Shown here piece by piece: positions 37,996-43,932 of a DNA stretch of 43,932 nucleotides (within the stretch, counting starts at the first letter, position 1; every line of letters begins with the position of its first letter). The notes under the pieces are model-generated. The model was not told the DNA's origin. It was given only the letters and a program-made list of their open reading frames with translations, and did no database searches. Source of the stretch: a virus; the IMG/VR virus record IMGVR_UViG_3300046656_000535, positions 1 through 43,932 of that record. One strand, given 5' to 3'. The position numbers and the translations under genes are program-made.

Positions 37996-39177
37996 GTGCA
38001 CCGAACCGACGCGCCCGACAACGACGCCGGCCACTTCGTCGAGCCGGACGAGCAGCTCTCTATCCTCGGGACCGAGATCGCGGCCGTCTGGCTCACCGAC
38101 CTCGAGGAGAACGTCTGCCGGGCGATCGAGGCCGCGGGCCTCACGCTGGTCAAGGGCACCGTCGACGCGCCGGCCGGGTTCGACCAGCTCGCGGACGCGA
38201 TCCGCGGGCTCGCGGGCGCCGCGGTCGGCGTCGGGAAGAACCTGCTCGCGAACGGCGGCTTCGAGCTCTGGCGGCGCGCGACGGTCGCGCCCCCGTCCTT
38301 CGCGCTCGCCGACGTCGTCGCCGCCTACACCGCCGACCGCTGGCGCTGCGTCGCCGGCGCCGGCGGCGTCGCGACGATCACGCGCCTCGACAACGGCGCG
38401 GGCCTCGGCGTCGCGCCAGCCTCCGGCCGCTTCGCGCTCTCGTGGGCGCAGTCGACCGCCGGCACCTCGCCGCGCCTCGAGCAGCGCGTCGAGCTGCTCG
38501 AGGAGCTCGACGGGCGGACGGTCACGTTCTCCGGCTGGGTCTTCTCGGGCGCCGGCTCGAAGGACGTCGTCCCCTACGCGCGGCAGAGCTTCGGCGCCGG
38601 CGGGTCCGTCGACGTCGAGGCGCTCGGCTCGCTCTTCACGGTCGTCAACGCCGACGGCTGGACCCACTTCCAGGCGACGTTCGAACTCTCGAGCGTCGCG
38701 GGCCTCACCGTCGGCCCCGGCGCCTACACCGCGTTCGGCCTCGAGGGGCCGAGCGGGATCACGTTCGGGCTCGCCTTCTCCGCGCTGCAGGTCGAGGTCG
38801 GTCCGACGGCGACCGAGTTCGCGCTCGAGGAGAAGGCGGCGCAGCTCGCGCGCTGCCAGCGCTACTTCGCGACGAGCTACGACCAGGACGTCCCGCTCCT
38901 CACCGTCACCGAGGTCGGCGCGCTCTCGGCCGACGAGAGCGGGACGACGCTCGAGGGCATGAACCGGCCGTTCGTCGTCCCGATGCGGACGACGCCGGCG
39001 CTCGTCTTCGTCTCGCCGCGGACCGGCGCGCTCGGCCAGGTCGAGCGGCCGCCCGGCTCCGACGCGGCCGTCTCGGCCGTGCTGTTCAGCTCGAGCAAGG
39101 CGCTCGGGACTCCGGTCACGCCCGGCGCGTCGAGCGGGATCGCGTTCGCGCACTTCATCGCAGACGCCGAGCTCTAG
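37996..39177 (+). CDS. Receptor-binding tail fibre-type protein 2 (paralog)
   Basis: A 393-aa protein starting at a GTG. It shares the N-terminus of the previous protein (HRTDAPDNDAGHFVEPD, then EENVCRAIEAAGLTLVKGTV) and the same body plan: NLLANGGFELWRRATV, YTADRWRCVAGAGG, RVELLEELDGRTVTFSGWVF and MRTTPALVFVSPRTGALGQ. The two proteins differ most in the middle. The pair probably arose by tandem duplication and then diverged, as expected if they bind different receptors. Confidence 0.75.
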   Translation: MHRTDAPDNDAGHFVEPDEQLSILGTEIAAVWLTDLEENVCRAIEAAGLTLVKGTVDAPAGFDQLADAIRGLAGAAVGVGKNLLANGGFELWRRATVAPPSFALADVVAAYTADRWRCVAGAGGVATITRLDNGAGLGVAPASGRFALSWAQSTAGTSPRLEQRVELLEELDGRTVTFSGWVFSGAGSKDVVPYARQSFGAGGSVDVEALGSLFTVVNADGWTHFQATFELSSVAGLTVGPGAYTAFGLEGPSGITFGLAFSALQVEVGPTATEFALEEKAAQLARCQRYFATSYDQDVPLLTVTEVGALSADESGTTLEGMNRPFVVPMRTTPALVFVSPRTGALGQVERPPGSDAAVSAVLFSSSKALGTPVTPGASSGIAFAHFIADAEL

Positions 39178-39186
39178 GAGGACGCC

Positions 39187-39735
39187 GTGGCCGCCTACCG
39201 TTTCAAGAACGACACGACGGTCGACACGACCGGGATCGTCCGCACGGCCGACGGCGCCGTGATCCCGAGCAACACCGAGCTCGGCGCCTGGCGGGACTAC
39301 CTCGCCTGGAAGGCCGTCCCGAACACGCCCGACGCGGCGAGCGTCACGACCTCGCTCGCGACCTACCGCCTCAACGCGAAGCAGACGGTCGACGCCGCCG
39401 GCGAGCTCGAGTACCGCAAGAGCACGCTCGTGCAGAGCTCGACCGCGCCGAACTGCGCGGCCGCGTGGTTCATGCTCATCGCCGAAGCGAAGGCGATGGA
39501 AGGGGACGTCGCGCCGGCCTCGACCGCCTACCCGCTCTGCAACCAGCTCGACTCGGCGACGTTCGGCGCCACGCTCGCGGACCGCGGCGCGGCCGTCCGG
39601 ACGCTCTGGTCGGGCGTCCGCACGCGCGTCGGGAACGTGACGAACGTGCGCTTGAAGGCGCACGTCGACGTCGACGCTGCCGGCAGCAAGAGCGCGGTCG
39701 ACGCCGTGCTGGCCGCGATCACCTGGCCGGCGTGA
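39187..39735 (+). CDS. Fibre-associated protein (182 aa)
   Basis: A GTG start with AGGAGG upstream. The N-terminus contains LGAWRDYLAWKAVPNTPDAA, resembling the W-x2-Y-x2-W...NTP motif seen in small tail-fibre-associated and assembly proteins. The C-terminal two thirds are helical with Ala-rich segments. It directly follows the fibre paralogs, suggesting a fibre assembly or accessory role. Its TGA overlaps the GTG of the lipoprotein gene. Confidence 0.55.
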   Translation: MAAYRFKNDTTVDTTGIVRTADGAVIPSNTELGAWRDYLAWKAVPNTPDAASVTTSLATYRLNAKQTVDAAGELEYRKSTLVQSSTAPNCAAAWFMLIAEAKAMEGDVAPASTAYPLCNQLDSATFGATLADRGAAVRTLWSGVRTRVGNVTNVRLKAHVDVDAAGSKSAVDAVLAAITWPA

Positions 39736-40205
39736 ACCGGCGCCTCGGCTTCGTCCTGCTCCTCGCCGTGCTCGCGCTCGCGGCGTGCACGGCCGGCCAG
39801 CGCACGGCCGTCTCCGACTTCTTCGGCGGGTTCTTCTCGTCGGCGGCGCCCGTCGCGAGCGCCGCCGGCCAGCCGTGGCTCGGCGCGCTGCTCGGATGGG
39901 CCGGGCACGCTCTCCTCGAGCACCCCTACGAGTCGGCCGGCGCCACGCTCGCCGCGGCCGTCCCCGTGAACCACTGGATCAACGGCACGCCCGGAACGAA
40001 GCGACGCCGGAACGTGAGGGAGATCCGCGTCGCGAAGAAGGACGCCGGGCGCCGCACGGCCGCGCAGATGCGGCTGCTCGACGCCGACGTCGAGCACCGC
40101 AAGGCCGCCGCGCAGGCCGAGGCGAAGGTGAGGCGCGCGCTCGCGAAGAAGAACGCCGCGCTGCTCGCGGCCCGCCCCGCTCCGATCCCCGCCGGCCAGG
40201 AGTAA
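39732..40205 (+). CDS. Lipoprotein with basic helical tail (157 aa)
   Basis: The N-terminus is a clear lipoprotein signal: basic NRR, hydrophobic LGFVLLLAVLALAAC, lipobox L-A-A-C with Cys19. A hydrophobic stretch (PWLGALLGWAGHALLEH) follows. The second half is a basic charged helix (AAAQAEAKVRRALAKKNAAL). Possible roles are superinfection exclusion or an outer-membrane spanin-type partner. No family is recognised. Its GTG start overlaps the previous stop. Confidence 0.6.
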   Translation: MNRRLGFVLLLAVLALAACTAGQRTAVSDFFGGFFSSAAPVASAAGQPWLGALLGWAGHALLEHPYESAGATLAAAVPVNHWINGTPGTKRRRNVREIRVAKKDAGRRTAAQMRLLDADVEHRKAAAQAEAKVRRALAKKNAALLAARPAPIPAGQE

Positions 40206-40210
40206 CTGCC

Positions 40211-41365
40211 GTGGCTTTCTGGAAGGCGACCGCGGGCACCGTCACCGACCCCGCGGGTTCGATCCGCTCGACGGGCGCGCCGCTGCTCGACCTGTGGATG
40301 CGGATGCAGCCGGCCGACGTGGCCGAGCTCTCGGCCGAGGACTTCGCGCGCGTCAAGCTCCCGGCCTCGCCGCGGCCTCCGGGCTCGCTCCCGATCAAGT
40401 GGCGCGGCGCGGGGCCGGCCGAGGGCCACACGCGCATCCGGCGCGACGACGCGGTCGGCGGGAGCGACGCGCTGGGGATGTTCGCCGGCGTGCGCGGGCT
40501 CGTCGTCGCGGGCGTCTGGATCGACGTCGCGAACCGCGCCGGCGTCTTCACCGAGAAGGGCGGCTCCGGCGACGTGATGTTCGACCGCTGCCGATGGATC
40601 GGCAAGGGCAGCGCGTACGACCCCCACTGGACGGACACCGGCCGGTGGGGGCTCCGGCTCTACGACTTCGGCCGCCTCGTGATCCGCGACGCTTTCGCCG
40701 CGTCGATCTTCGGCGAGCACTGGCTCTACGACGAGTGCCGGACCGACGACCTCGAGATCGACGGGTTCGACGTGCGCCACTGCGGCCGCTGCGCCGTGCA
40801 GCTCGTCAACCGGCCCCCCCCGGACGGGAGCAACCCCGGCCGCGGGAACGTCCTGCTCGCGAACGGCAAGGTCACCGACGTCTGCCTCGAGCAGGGCGGC
40901 GGCGGGTCGGCGTTCCACTTCGCCGGCGGCGCGCCGGACTCGACGATCCGAATCCAGGACGTGCAGGTGAACCTCGGCTGCGACCCCTCGCTCGCGTTCC
41001 CGTTCGCGAACAACGTCACGGGCGCGATCGCGGCGCTCGACGGCGACCCGACCTTCCCCGGCGGCTACAAGGCGCTCGAGCTCGACGGCCTCGTCTCGCG
41101 CGTCGGCCTCGTCTTCGGCGGCAAGGGCTCCGCGCGGCGCGCCAACGTCGACGTCGGGAACGTCGGCGTGCTCCGGATCCGGCGCACCTACCTCGAGCAG
41201 GGACCGCTCGCGCACCAAACCGCGTTGCTCGTGCGGCCGAGCTGCGGGCCGGTCGAGATCGAGGCGTCGAGCGTCGAGGTCCACGGCCGCGTGAAGTACC
41301 GCGGCGAGCCGGAGTACCTCACCTGGCAGAGCTTCCGCGACGCGCACCCGGAGCTGTTCGGCTAG
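40211..41365 (+). CDS. Beta-helix protein (384 aa)
   Basis: A GTG start. The N-terminus (VAFWKATAGTVTDPAGSIRS) looks like a structural attachment segment. From ~75 the protein has beta-helix-like strand-turn repeats (VVAGVWIDVANRAGVF, MFDRCRWIGKG, LRLYDFGRLVIRDAFAASIF, EIDGFDVRHCGRCAVQ). A late LTWQSFRDAHPE motif resembles one in lyase-type phage spikes. It is probably a virion-associated polysaccharide-binding or degrading protein. It is distinct from the pectate lyase at 5439 and the fusion at 1056. Confidence 0.65.
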   Translation: MAFWKATAGTVTDPAGSIRSTGAPLLDLWMRMQPADVAELSAEDFARVKLPASPRPPGSLPIKWRGAGPAEGHTRIRRDDAVGGSDALGMFAGVRGLVVAGVWIDVANRAGVFTEKGGSGDVMFDRCRWIGKGSAYDPHWTDTGRWGLRLYDFGRLVIRDAFAASIFGEHWLYDECRTDDLEIDGFDVRHCGRCAVQLVNRPPPDGSNPGRGNVLLANGKVTDVCLEQGGGGSAFHFAGGAPDSTIRIQDVQVNLGCDPSLAFPFANNVTGAIAALDGDPTFPGGYKALELDGLVSRVGLVFGGKGSARRANVDVGNVGVLRIRRTYLEQGPLAHQTALLVRPSCGPVEIEASSVEVHGRVKYRGEPEYLTWQSFRDAHPELFG

Positions 41366-41368
41366 GAT
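41363..41368 (+). promoter_or_regulatory. TAGGAT motif overlapping the beta-helix stop
   Basis: GGCTAGGATCCGC includes the TAG stop of the beta-helix gene. It lies 66 bp before the next ATG at 41435, further than in the other copies. Promoter function is uncertain. Confidence 0.25.
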
Positions 41369-41434
41369 CCGCTGCGGGGAGCGCGAGGGGACGCGCCGGC
41401 AGTTCGCGGCGCCGCGTGCCAGGGGAAAGCCGCG

Positions 41435-41767
41435 ATGCACCCAGCCGGAGCGCACGCCGGGGACCCGGCGCGGCCGCTGCGCGAGCTCGAGGTCGAGGTC
41501 GCGCGCGTGCGCGGGCGCGTCGGCCGCGCCGTGACGAAGCTCCACCTCCACCTCGCGCTCGGCAGCGCGATCGCGATATCGACGACGGCGGCTTACGCGC
41601 TCGTCGAGTCGCACTCGAACCAGGAGGAGCGGACCCGCACCGCGGAGTTCGGCACGGATCGCGCGGTCATCGGCGGGTTCGACAAGCGCCTCGACGAGCT
41701 GCGGGAAACGCTCAACCGCGGGTTCTCGGAACTGCGCGAGGACTTGAAGGCGCTGCGCGGCCGATGA
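41435..41767 (+). CDS. Small membrane protein with C-terminal coiled coil (110 aa)
   Basis: An ATG with AGGGGAAA upstream. Residues ~15-35 are charged helix. A hydrophobic segment (LALGSAIAISTTAAYALV) lies at ~38-57. The C-terminal part is heptad-like (KRLDELRETLNRGFSELRED). This single-pass plus coiled-coil layout occurs in phage XhlA-like and holin-associated proteins. A lysis or membrane role is possible but not proven. Its stop overlaps the next ATG (ATGA). Confidence 0.5.
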   Translation: MHPAGAHAGDPARPLRELEVEVARVRGRVGRAVTKLHLHLALGSAIAISTTAAYALVESHSNQEERTRTAEFGTDRAVIGGFDKRLDELRETLNRGFSELREDLKALRGR

Positions 41768-42096
41768 CGTCTAGCGACGCGGAGGTCCCCACTTTGGAAC
41801 CAGCGCCGACCCTCCCGCACTCCGGCCGCGCCGCGACGCGCAGCGACGTCGTCCGCACCGCCGCGCTCTGCACGGTCCTGATCGTCGCGAGCAACTTGGC
41901 GAACTTGCCGGCCGCCTACCGGCGCGCGGCCGCGAGCGAGGACCTGCTCACGGCCTTCCAGAAGTTCGCGAAGGACTCGACCGAGTGGCGCTCGCAGCAC
42001 CACGCCGTGCTCGAGCAGCTCGCCCGCGACGCCGACCGGCAGTTCGCGGAGCTCCACGCCGAGCTCGAGGTCATCAAGGCGCACGTCGCGCGCTAG
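41764..42096 (+). CDS. Small membrane protein, partner of previous gene (110 aa)
   Basis: The ATG overlaps the previous TGA. A Pro-rich N-terminus is followed by a membrane segment at ~29-48 (VVRTAALCTVLIVASNLANL) and a charged helical C-terminus (QFAELHAELEVIKAHVAR). The two coupled single-pass proteins resemble each other in layout and may work together, for example as a holin/antiholin-like pair. This is inference. The last 23 bp overlap the convergent uracil-glycosylase-like gene. Confidence 0.5.
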   Translation: MTSSDAEVPTLEPAPTLPHSGRAATRSDVVRTAALCTVLIVASNLANLPAAYRRAAASEDLLTAFQKFAKDSTEWRSQHHAVLEQLARDADRQFAELHAELEVIKAHVAR

Positions 42097-42640
42097 GCGG
42101 CACGAGGCCGACCAGGAAGCTCCGCGCGGCGTCGACGTTCGCGCGCTCGTTCCAGAAGTGGGACGTCGCGGACGGATGCGGGAAGACGTAGCCGAGCGCC
42201 GTCCACGTCGAGCTCGGCGCCGCCGACCCGTCCGCGGCCGGCAGCGCGAGGACGTGCCAGCCGAACCACTGCGCCTCGACCGCGATGCCGAAGGCGCGCG
42301 CGACGCGACGGCCGAGGAGCACGAGCTTCACGACGCCGGCCGGGGAGTGCGCCGCGCAGAAGGCGAGCAGCTCGGCCGCGGCCGCGACGCCGGCCTCGTG
42401 CGGGAACTGCGACCCGCCCCCGATCGCGGCGCCCGGCCACTCGTCGAGCAGGTTCACGCGGCCGAAGTTCCGCGCGTACTGGCCGGGGAACCAGAGCCCG
42501 GCGAGCTCGGCCAAGCGCCTCCCGACGAACCCCGTCAGCGGCTTCTCGGGGTCCCCGTGCTGGCCGGGAGCTTCCCCGACCAGCACGGGATGGCCGAGGC
42601 GCAGGTGCGCCTCGAGGAAGAACAGCGGGCCGGACCTCAC
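42074..42640 (-). CDS. Uracil-DNA-glycosylase superfamily protein
   Basis: A 188-aa protein starting at a GTG overlapping the upstream TGA. VLVGEAPGQHGDPEKPLTGF at ~20-37 is the active-site loop pattern of family 4/5-like UDGs. NLLDEWP and HPSATSHFWN (~153-162) correspond to the second and third conserved motifs. Other features, including LVLLGRRVARAF, fit the fold. It could remove uracil from phage DNA or be a divergent, non-catalytic member. It is the last gene of the ParB operon. Confidence 0.7.
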   Translation of the reverse strand: MRSGPLFFLEAHLRLGHPVLVGEAPGQHGDPEKPLTGFVGRRLAELAGLWFPGQYARNFGRVNLLDEWPGAAIGGGSQFPHEAGVAAAAELLAFCAAHSPAGVVKLVLLGRRVARAFGIAVEAQWFGWHVLALPAADGSAAPSSTWTALGYVFPHPSATSHFWNERANVDAARSFLVGLVPPSARRAP

Positions 42641-43020
42641 GACGCGGGCGCCTCCGGTTTCACCTGTAACTCCGCGACCGATTCACCTGCACTCGCAGGT
42701 GATTCACCTGGCTCCGGGGGGTGAATCGCCTGCCGGCGCTCGAGCTCGAGCGGCGCTCCGGTCGCCGGATCGCGGAGCGCCGCGGCGAGCTGCGGCGCCT
42801 GCCGGCCGAGGAGCCCGGCGACGAGGTCGACCTCGCCCAGCAGGTCCTCGAGGCGGTCGACCAGGAAGGCGACGAACGCGATCCGGGCGGCGAGCTCGGG
42901 CGTCCGGTTCCGGACCCAGGCCGGCGGCGAGGGCGCGTCCACGGTCGCGCCGGCGGCCGCCAGGAGCGCTCGGCACTCCCGGACGGCCCGGAGGGGGGAG
43001 CGGGCGTCGGAGGGCCTCAC
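42637..43020 (-). CDS. Hypothetical protein (127 aa)
   Basis: The GTG at 43020 overlaps the stop of the small membrane peptide gene (GTGA). The body is helical (AVRECRALLAAAGATV, ELAARIAFVAFLVDRLEDLL, LAAALRDPATGAPLELERR). The last ~28 residues are Pro/Glu/Ser-rich and are encoded by repeat array B, so their composition may reflect selection on the DNA. No family is recognised. Its own stop overlaps the UDG-like GTG. Confidence 0.6.
   Translation of the reverse strand: MRPSDARSPLRAVRECRALLAAAGATVDAPSPPAWVRNRTPELAARIAFVAFLVDRLEDLLGEVDLVAGLLGRQAPQLAAALRDPATGAPLELERRQAIHPPEPGESPASAGESVAELQVKPEAPAS
42658..42728. repeat. Four-box TTCACCTG/GGTGAATC array, copy B
   Basis: Plus-strand boxes are TTCACCTG at 42659, 42682 and 42703, then GTGAATC at 42721, with spacings of 23, 21 and 18 bp. 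Copy A at 12109-12178 has the same order and spacings 23, 21 and 17. The third box sits in a 15-bp palindrome, CAGGTGATTCACCTG, at 42696-42710. The array lies in the 3' end of the 127-aa gene, 18 bp upstream of the UDG-like start. Confidence 0.65.
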
Positions 43021-43121
43021 GAGAGCACGAGGGCCAGCGCGGCCCCCAGCACGGCGACGAACACGACGACGAGCGCGCCGCCGAGGTCGCGCTCGAGGCG
43101 GCCGGGCTGCGGCGACCTCAC
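43017..43121 (-). CDS. 34-aa single-pass membrane peptide
   Basis: The GTG overlaps the ParB TGA and the stop overlaps the next GTG; overlap at both ends supports translation. After a basic RSPQPGRLERDLGG, the C-terminal 20 residues are hydrophobic (ALVVVFVAVLGAALALVLS). The peptide may be inserted into the inner membrane. No function is recognised. It is too small for a classical holin. Confidence 0.5.
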   Translation of the reverse strand: MRSPQPGRLERDLGGALVVVFVAVLGAALALVLS

Positions 43122-43932
43122 TTGCCACCGTCCTTCCAGCTCTTCGGCTCGGGGAGCTCCGTCTTCATCGCGGCGAGCTGGGCGGCGACGTCGAGCCCGA
43201 CGAGGTCGCCGAGCCACGCGAGCTGCGCCAGGAGCTCGCCGGCGCCGTCGCGCGCGTACTCGGCGTGCTGCTCGAGGGAGGCGCCGAGCTCCTCGCGCAG
43301 CTCGAGCCAGGCGTCCGCGATCGCGGTCCCGAGCTTCGGCCACGCGCCGGACTTCTTCTTCGGCGGGCCTCCGCGCCGGCCGGTCGGCGCCGGCAGGGAC
43401 CGTGCGAGCTCGTGCTCGGACGCGCGGAACATCACGAGCAGGAAGGCGCCGGCCTCGGTCGGCTTCACGTCGCCGGGGCTCCGCTTCAGGACGTCCTTCC
43501 ACTCGCTCTCGAGCACCGCGGCCGCGAGCCGGCCGAGGACCTTTCGGCAGCGCCGCTGGTGCAGCTCGGCGCGCTTCACCTTGAGGGACTTCGGCGCGCC
43601 GGCGTTCCCGTTCGTGCCGACGCTCTGGCTCTCGGCCTTCTCGCGCACCCAGAGCACCTCGCCGGCGTGCGCGCCGTCCGTCACGAGCGCCGGGCGTCCC
43701 TTCGCCTTCGACCCCGGTTCCCACTGCCACTGCTCGACGACGCGCGCGCCGCCGAGCAGGTCCTTTACGTCGAGCTCGTCTACGTCGAGCTCGTCGCCGC
43801 GCTGGTGGAAGGAATCGGGCGTCTCGGACCCGTCGGAGCGCGTCGGCAGCTTGCCGTGCACCAGGAGCAGCTTCGCGCCGTGGGGGGCGGCCGGGGGCGT
43901 GTTGGGGGCCACGAGCCGCGCCGCGCGCGGTG
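43118..43932 (-). CDS. ParB/Spo0J-family protein, C-terminal part (continues from base 1)
   Basis: This is the C-terminal ~270 residues of the ParB-like protein that starts at 916. Read across the junction, base 1 plus 43932-43931 form one Ala codon, and the frame runs on to the TGA at 43118-43120. A GTG at 43912 could look like an independent start, but there is no good ribosome-binding site before it and the in-frame continuation is unambiguous. The segment is mostly charged and helical, with a K/G-rich patch (GGPPKKKSGAWPK) near its middle, and has no domain I recognise. Its stop codon overlaps the GTG of the next small gene (GTGA), implying translational coupling. Confidence 0.85.
   Translation of the reverse strand, partial: PRAARLVAPNTPPAAPHGAKLLLVHGKLPTRSDGSETPDSFHQRGDELDVDELDVKDLLGGARVVEQWQWEPGSKAKGRPALVTDGAHAGEVLWVREKAESQSVGTNGNAGAPKSLKVKRAELHQRRCRKVLGRLAAAVLESEWKDVLKRSPGDVKPTEAGAFLLVMFRASEHELARSLPAPTGRRGGPPKKKSGAWPKLGTAIADAWLELREELGASLEQHAEYARDGAGELLAQLAWLGDLVGLDVAAQLAAMKTELPEPKSWKDGGK

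Noticed and set aside
43118-43912. Independent gene starting at GTG 43912
   Set aside because: It lacks a ribosome-binding site and is in frame with the ParB-like gene across the window junction.

Overview
The window reads as a complete, circularly closed genome of an unnamed tailed phage with a contractile tail. It is very GC-rich, with long GC3-rich frames and shadow ORFs everywhere. The two window ends join in frame inside one ParB-like gene: the minus-strand frame leaving base 1 continues at base 43932, giving one protein of about 576 residues. No integrase, CI-type repressor, tRNA, DNA polymerase, helicase, primase or endolysin was recognised. A candidate unimolecular spanin and a second lipoprotein suggest a Gram-negative, high-GC host. 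Several polysaccharide-type beta-helix proteins suggest a host coated in polysaccharide. The host itself cannot be named from the sequence.

Layout. (1) 1-916 and 42074-43932, minus: a four-gene operon chained by GTGA overlaps (ParB-like, 34-aa membrane peptide, 127-aa protein, uracil-DNA-glycosylase-like protein). (2) 1056-7219, plus: tail and host-interaction genes, namely a PKD/beta-helix/Mu gp48 fusion, a J-like-domain protein, a minor-tail-like protein, a pectate lyase and a DUF6527 protein. (3) 7369-10209: short mixed-strand clusters, including the spanin candidate and a second ParB-domain protein. (4) 10223-15739, minus: an early-type operon of eleven small genes, mostly of unknown function, headed by a DUF3850 (ASCH-like) protein and a possible DNA-binding protein. 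(5) 15740-16720: a control region with operator-like dyads, a large inverted repeat and a ribbon-helix-helix regulator candidate. (6) 16721-25478, plus: lambda-type packaging and head genes (TerS, GpA-type TerL, gpW-like, portal, protease-capsid fusion, DUF2190, FII-like, paired decoration-like proteins). (7) 25510-36669, plus: a Mu-type contractile tail (terminator fusion, DUF2635, sheath, tube, frameshifted chaperone, tape measure, gpN, gpP, gp45, gp46, gp47). (8) 36720-42096, plus: two duplicated receptor-binding-type fibres, a fibre-associated protein, a lipoprotein, another beta-helix protein and two small membrane proteins.

Main points of interest. Two near-identical ~70-bp arrays of TTCACCTG/GGTGAATC boxes with matching spacing lie at 12109-12178 and 42658-42728. 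A 19-bp dyad recurs upstream of three minus-strand transcription units. Two long virion proteins place conserved tail domains at the C-terminus behind display domains and a related repeat linker. One of them carries two tail-terminator-like domains in tandem. The capsid fusion gene has a well-placed internal start. All functions are assigned from recognisable sequence motifs and gene order; no database search was run.
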